Assembly (NCBI RefSeq): GCF_040409695.1
Contig: NZ_JARWGJ010000113.1
Coordinates: forward strand, 1 to 8,372
Direction: 5' to 3'
Source: Longimonas sp040409695
Lineage (GTDB): Bacteria; Bacteroidota; Rhodothermia; Rhodothermales; Salinibacteraceae
DNA: 8,372 nucleotides
Positions 5,151 through 8,372 of the stretch are shown in pieces. The position numbers were made by a program, and so were the translations under genes. The first letter of the stretch is position 1. Each line of letters opens with the position of its first letter. Under the pieces are notes generated by a model. It searched no databases and was not told the origin of the DNA. It saw only the letters and a list, made by a program, of their open reading frames with translations.

Positions 5151-6539
5151 CTACGCCGCGAGCGCCCGGAGCTCGTCTTTAAAGCGATCGGCGAGCGCCT
5201 GAGCCTCTCCCTGTGTGGGCGCTTCCGTGTAGACCCGCAAAATGGGCTCTGTGTTTGACGCACGCAGATGTACCCACCCGTCTGGTAGGTCGATCTTGAG
5301 TCCGTCGATAGTAGCATGGGGCGTATCAGCGTACGTATCCTGCAGTTGCGCAAGGAGCGCGTCTACGTCAAGGCCGTCGAGAGGCAGTTTATCCTTTGCC
5401 ATGGCATAGTGCGGCATGGCATCGTGGAGTTCGGCGAGCGTAGCCCCGGTGTCGGCCAGGTGCTGCAGCAGGAGAGCCGTGCCTGCAAGGGCATCGCGCC
5501 CGTAGTGCAGGTCGGGCAGGATAACGCCGCCGTTGCCCTCGCCTCCAAGAACGGCCTCTACCGCTTTCATCTTCTGGACCACGTTAATCTCACCGACAGC
5601 AGAGCGATGCACCGGCTGCCCGTGGCGCGCAGCTACGTCGTCGATAGCGCGCGAAGACGAGAGATTGGTAACAAACGCGCCATCGCGTCGATTCCAGAGA
5701 AAGTCGGCCGCAAGCACCTGCGTAAGCTCTTCGAGAATGATGCGTCCTCTGTTGTCGACAAGCGCCAGGCGATCTGCATCAGGATCGACCGCCAGGCCCA
5801 GGTCGGCATCGCGGTTACGAACGACCGCGGCAAGATCGGTGAGGTGTTCGGGGCGCGGCTCTGGGGGACGCTCAAACTGCCCATTGGGTTCGCAGTAGAG
5901 GCGGACGATGTTGGCGTCGCGCAGCCCGAGTTCATTGAGGAGCAACGGAAGCGCGAGGCCGCCTACCGAGTTGCAGCCATCTACGACAACGGTGAAGTCC
6001 TGCGCGGCAATCGCATCCGGGTCAATGTAGGGCAGATTGCGAATCGCATCAACATGAGCGGGTACGAGATTGGCCATCGTGTAGCTACCCATCTCGTTGT
6101 GGGGCACCGACGAGGTGGTAGAAGGGTCGGCCTCCTGCAGCGCACGTCCGGCTTCCGCATCCAGAAACTCACCGTTATGATCGAGGAGCTTGAGCGCGTT
6201 CCAGTCGAGCGGATTGTGCGAGGCGGAGAGAATCACGCCGCCAACCGCTTCGTGCTGTAGCACCCCCATTTCGACGGTAGGCGTAGGGGCGAGTCCGGTA
6301 TCGAGTACGTCGCAGCCCATGCTCTGCAGCGTGCCCATGAGGATGCGCTGAAACGCAGCGCCACTCGGGCGTGCATCGCGCCCCACAACGACGAGCGGTT
6401 TGCGGTCGAGCGCGTCAGCACGTGCACGGCACCAGCGCCCAAACGCCGTTCCATAGCGCAAGACCACATGCGGGCCAAATCCGCGACCGATGATGCCGCG
6501 GATCCCCGATACCGATTCGATAAGGACGGAAGAAGACAT
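5151..6539 (-). CDS. glmM: Phosphoglucosamine mutase / phosphohexomutase
   Basis: The 462-residue enzyme belongs to the alpha-D-phosphohexomutase superfamily, which moves phosphate between C6 and C1 of a hexose phosphate. GlmM makes glucosamine-1-phosphate for UDP-GlcNAc and peptidoglycan. Motifs in order are 'SGIRGIIG' (11-18), the phosphoserine loop 'ILSASHNPLDWNALK' (103-117, Ser107), the Mg-binding loop 'DPDADR' (Asp252, Asp254, Asp256), the sugar loop 'GEGNGG' (333-338), and the phosphate loop 'RASNTEPILRVYTEA' (426-440). All four domains are present and the length is normal. The sugar loop is the G-E-x-N-G-G form common in archaeal and Bacteroidota-type enzymes, rather than the 'GEQSGH' of proteobacterial GlmM. 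Activity on glucose or mannose phosphates is therefore possible. The gene is convergent with the GH13 gene and divergent from the heme genes. Confidence 0.9.
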   Translation of the reverse strand: MSSSVLIESVSGIRGIIGRGFGPHVVLRYGTAFGRWCRARADALDRKPLVVVGRDARPSGAAFQRILMGTLQSMGCDVLDTGLAPTPTVEMGVLQHEAVGGVILSASHNPLDWNALKLLDHNGEFLDAEAGRALQEADPSTTSSVPHNEMGSYTMANLVPAHVDAIRNLPYIDPDAIAAQDFTVVVDGCNSVGGLALPLLLNELGLRDANIVRLYCEPNGQFERPPEPRPEHLTDLAAVVRNRDADLGLAVDPDADRLALVDNRGRIILEELTQVLAADFLWNRRDGAFVTNLSSSRAIDDVAARHGQPVHRSAVGEINVVQKMKAVEAVLGGEGNGGVILPDLHYGRDALAGTALLLQHLADTGATLAELHDAMPHYAMAKDKLPLDGLDVDALLAQLQDTYADTPHATIDGLKIDLPDGWVHLRASNTEPILRVYTEAPTQGEAQALADRFKDELRALAA

Positions 6540-6761
6540 ACGCTGCTATAATATGGTTAGAGTAGAACGAGAGGTATCCCAAAGCGAAATAGCAGCCGTT
6601 TAAAGTACGGTGCGTCATTGCGTAGCCGCAGCAGGCGTCCTTGTTCGCGAGCGCGCAAAAGAGGATCTCGTTCGACCGCTCTTAACGGAACGTCACATTC
6701 CTGTGAAGGGTATCTTAGCACATCTAAAGTCCCCGTTTCTCGTCCGCTGCAAGAACGCATT
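6540..6761. promoter_or_regulatory. Divergent intergenic region between glmM and the heme A synthase gene
   Basis: This 222-bp space must hold promoters for both directions. An AT-rich island, TATAATAT at 6547-6554, stands out in otherwise GC-rich DNA and sits 8 bp from the glmM start codon. On the plus strand it is an exact -10 consensus, but no -35 match lies at the standard distance. On the minus strand it reads ATATTATA, also close to a -10 box, and would give a very short glmM leader. A frame from 6618 runs open into the heme A synthase gene, but its 48 codons read as low-complexity Arg/Ser sequence and are probably leader. Confidence 0.4.
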
Positions 6762-7799
6762 ATGAGTGAGCACACGGCCCGCTGGCGCTGGACATGGCGT
6801 CGCCGCTTTACATACTTGACTATCGCGGTTACCGCAACGCTCATTTCGTGGGGCGGCTGGGTAACGAGTATTGAGGCAGGCCTTGCTGTGCCCGACTGGC
6901 CAGCCACCTTCGGGTCGTACGATCCGTTCCGAACGGGGATGTACGATCCGAACGATCCAAGCGTACGTTGGTGGCTCAACATACCGGTGTTGGCTGAGCA
7001 CGGACACCGGCTGCTTGGGGCCCTGGTAGGTATGCTTACAATGGTGCTTGCGGGCTGGACGTGGTGGGCGGACTCGCGCAACTGGATGCGAAAGCTGGGG
7101 CTTTTTGCGCTATTTCTCGTTACCGCTCAGGGCATCCTTGGCGGTCTGCGGGTCACGGAGCTCTCATCGGTGCTCGCTGCCGTACATGCCTGCACAGCGC
7201 AGCTTTTCTTTGCGCTGCTGGTAAGCATGGCCATCTTTACCACCGATACGTGGCGGAACCGGCGCGGACTGCTCCCGAATACCGGGCGTGGGCGCACCAT
7301 GCGTGCACTGGCATGGGCAGCAGCCATCGGCGTATACATCCAGATTGTGGTGGGCGCTATGCTGCGCCACTCTACGCAGACGCTCTCCGGAAGCTTTGCT
7401 ATCCTGCACATTGCAGGCGCTTTTGTCGTTACAGGGCTTATCTTTGCGGCTTTCGTCTACGTTCAGAAACACTGGTCTGATAGCCAGCCTGTGCGCTTGA
7501 GCGCCTGGGTTGTGCTTGTAGCTGTTGGTGTGCAATTTGCCCTTGGGCTTGCCGCCTATCTGGTGCTGATCCACGAAACGGCGCTGCAGGTGCGCAGTAC
7601 GGCACAGGTGCTGCTCACCGTAAGCCATCTTGTGGTCGGGGCCATCCTCTTCGTGTCCACCATCGCGCTGGCCCTCTGGTCGCACCGGCTTGTGCCAACT
7701 ACAGACGAAGTCCAGCCGGCGTTTGCTGGCGACACGGGTGCGCCCCACAGTGAGCCGCTACTTTCTGCTGAGCCTCCTGCGTCGCAGTCGTCATCGTAG
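6762..7799 (+). CDS. ctaA: Heme A synthase (COX15/CtaA family)
   Basis: The 345-residue membrane protein converts heme O to heme A, a cofactor of aa3-type cytochrome oxidases, by oxidising the C8 methyl group. Eight hydrophobic segments are visible, near residues 16-36, 84-102, 112-132, 138-160, 182-202, 212-234, 247-270 and 284-306. Family marks are 'TSIEAGLAVPDWP' (35-47), 'EHGHRLLG' (79-86, matching the E-x-x-H-R heme-ligand motif with Glu79 and His82), 'QGILGGLRV' (123-131), and further heme-ligand histidines His142, His216 and His289. The first external loop has no cysteine pair, unlike Bacillus CtaA. The tail after about 310 is polar and probably disordered. I chose the ATG at 6762 because it precedes a basic segment and helix 1; an in-frame ATG at 6618 adds 48 unconvincing residues. 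A ctaB gene follows after 63 bp, probably in one operon. Confidence 0.92.
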   Translation: MSEHTARWRWTWRRRFTYLTIAVTATLISWGGWVTSIEAGLAVPDWPATFGSYDPFRTGMYDPNDPSVRWWLNIPVLAEHGHRLLGALVGMLTMVLAGWTWWADSRNWMRKLGLFALFLVTAQGILGGLRVTELSSVLAAVHACTAQLFFALLVSMAIFTTDTWRNRRGLLPNTGRGRTMRALAWAAAIGVYIQIVVGAMLRHSTQTLSGSFAILHIAGAFVVTGLIFAAFVYVQKHWSDSQPVRLSAWVVLVAVGVQFALGLAAYLVLIHETALQVRSTAQVLLTVSHLVVGAILFVSTIALALWSHRLVPTTDEVQPAFAGDTGAPHSEPLLSAEPPASQSSS

Positions 7800-7817
7800 C
7801 ATGCCGCACGCGGCATG
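7800..7817 (+). other. Hairpin between the heme A synthase gene and ctaB
   Basis: CATGCCG (7800-7806) pairs perfectly with CGGCATG (7811-7817) around a CACG loop, beginning on the base right after the stop codon. No T-run follows, so full termination is unlikely. In a shared transcript it could tune expression of ctaB relative to ctaA, or protect the upstream mRNA end. It may also be a DNA-level palindrome. Confidence 0.35.
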
Positions 7818-7862
7818 TTGGATACACGACGGACCTGCTCTTTCTATTGCCTTCCGCTACAC

Positions 7863-8372
7863 ATGGCTCGTACCAACTCTTCGTCAAACTCTTCGTCGCA
7901 TACGCAATCGGTAGCTCTTGCTGCCGAAGCAGCTGAGCATACAGGGGCAGACCGTTCGCTGAGGGGACTGCTACGCGACTACCTTACGCTCACCAAGCCT
8001 GAGATCTCGTTTCTCGTGACGGTGTCGGCATTTGCGGGCTTTTTGTTGGGGAGCCCGGCTGCACTCAATCTACCCGTCTTGCTCTACACGCTGGTTGGTG
8101 TGGGCCTGTGTGCGGGAGGCGTTGGGATGCTCAATCACTGCATGGAGCATGACCTGGATGCGACGATGAAGCGCACGGCAGCCCGCCCGCTTCCATCTGG
8201 GCGCATCCCAGTACAGCAGGCCGAGTGGATCGGTACGGGGATGGTGCTGGCCGGAGTGGGGCTCCTCTGTCCGCTTGTCAACCCGCCCGCGGCCGTACTT
8301 GCAGCGCTAACGGCCATTCTCTACCTGTACGTGTACACACCGCTGAAGCGCTACACCACGTACAACACGCTG
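7863..8372 (+). CDS. ctaB: Protoheme IX farnesyltransferase (heme O synthase), 5' part
   Basis: 170 codons are visible and the frame is still open at the window edge; the family is usually about 290-320 residues. The enzyme is a UbiA-type membrane prenyltransferase that adds farnesyl from farnesyl diphosphate to heme B to form heme O, the substrate of the neighbouring heme A synthase. Visible signatures are 'LTLTKPEISFLVTVSAFAGF' (41-60, helix 1), 'LNHCMEHDLDATMKRT' (90-105) and 'RPLPSGRI' (108-115). The second block is the first acidic motif, with Asn91, Glu95, Asp97 and Asp99 aligning to N-x3-D-x-D-x-D. 'YTPLKRYTTYNTL' (158-170) closes the visible part. Glu95 replaces Asp conservatively. 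The first ~32 residues form a Ser/Asn/Ala-rich extension before the conserved start. The ATG at 7863 is the most upstream start that I can support. Confidence 0.93.
   Translation, partial: MARTNSSSNSSSHTQSVALAAEAAEHTGADRSLRGLLRDYLTLTKPEISFLVTVSAFAGFLLGSPAALNLPVLLYTLVGVGLCAGGVGMLNHCMEHDLDATMKRTAARPLPSGRIPVQQAEWIGTGMVLAGVGLLCPLVNPPAAVLAALTAILYLYVYTPLKRYTTYNTL
7875..7898 (+). repeat. Tandem 12-bp repeat in the ctaB N-terminal codons
   Basis: AACTCTTCGTCA (7875-7886) is followed directly by AACTCTTCGTCG (7887-7898), matching at 11 of 12 positions and encoding Asn-Ser-Ser-Ser twice. Gain or loss of a unit would keep the reading frame and change only the disordered N-terminal extension. Confidence 0.7.

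Noticed and set aside
5316..6260. Plus-strand open frame of 314 codons opposite glmM
   Set aside because: The minus strand carries every phosphohexomutase motif in order; the plus-strand product is an antisense shadow.
6618..6761. 48-codon N-terminal extension of the heme A synthase
   Set aside because: The sequence is Arg/Ser-rich and unlike a COX15 N-terminus. The ATG at 6762 gives a basic segment then helix 1, as in the family.
1..8372. CRISPR array, tRNA, rRNA, insertion sequence or toxin-antitoxin pair
   Set aside because: There are no regularly spaced repeats, cloverleaf-like sequences, transposase genes or terminal inverted repeats. The Uma2 genes alone do not mark a mobile element.

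Overview
The window looks like a GC-rich (roughly 60%, judged by eye) chromosomal segment of an aerobic, heterotrophic bacterium. The gene set would fit a halophilic member of the Rhodothermota/Bacteroidota such as a Salinibacter relative. The support is indirect: start codons without clear Shine-Dalgarno sites, a GEGNGG-type phosphohexomutase, a heme A synthase directly followed by ctaB, tandem Uma2 genes, and acidic proteins. This assignment is inference; no ribosomal or marker gene is present.

Layout, left to right. (1) Positions 1-754 hold two tandem Uma2-type (DUF820, PD-(D/E)XK fold) genes. The first is seen only as its last 33 codons. It shares 71 identical bases with the end of the second, after which identity drops abruptly. 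(2) 797-1525 encodes a standalone class I glutamine amidotransferase-like protein with an intact Cys-His-Glu triad. (3) An intergenic stretch of 166 bp carries direct repeats and two adjacent inverted repeats. (4) 1692-3218 encodes a 508-residue protein of no recognised family, whose C-terminal half carries a phosphotransferase/kinase-like signature. (5) 3284-4900 encodes a GH13 alpha-glucosidase-type enzyme of the QPDLN group. (6) A convergent 250-bp intergenic region holds a hairpin and two families of short direct repeats. (7) 5151-6539, minus strand, encodes a phosphoglucosamine/phosphohexose mutase (GlmM-like). (8) A divergent 222-bp region leads to the plus-strand pair heme A synthase (6762-7799) and protoheme IX farnesyltransferase (7863 to the window edge), separated by a small hairpin.

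How the genes may work together. The last two make the heme O and then heme A cofactor of terminal oxidases, and an oxidase cluster probably continues past the right edge. The kinase-like gene and the GH13 gene are co-directional with a 65-bp gap and could be co-transcribed. A kinase beside an alpha-glucosidase recalls maltokinase/trehalose-synthase pairs, but the kinase-like protein does not resemble maltokinase in anything I can read, so a shared pathway is only a hypothesis. The kinase-like protein is the best candidate in this window for something undescribed.
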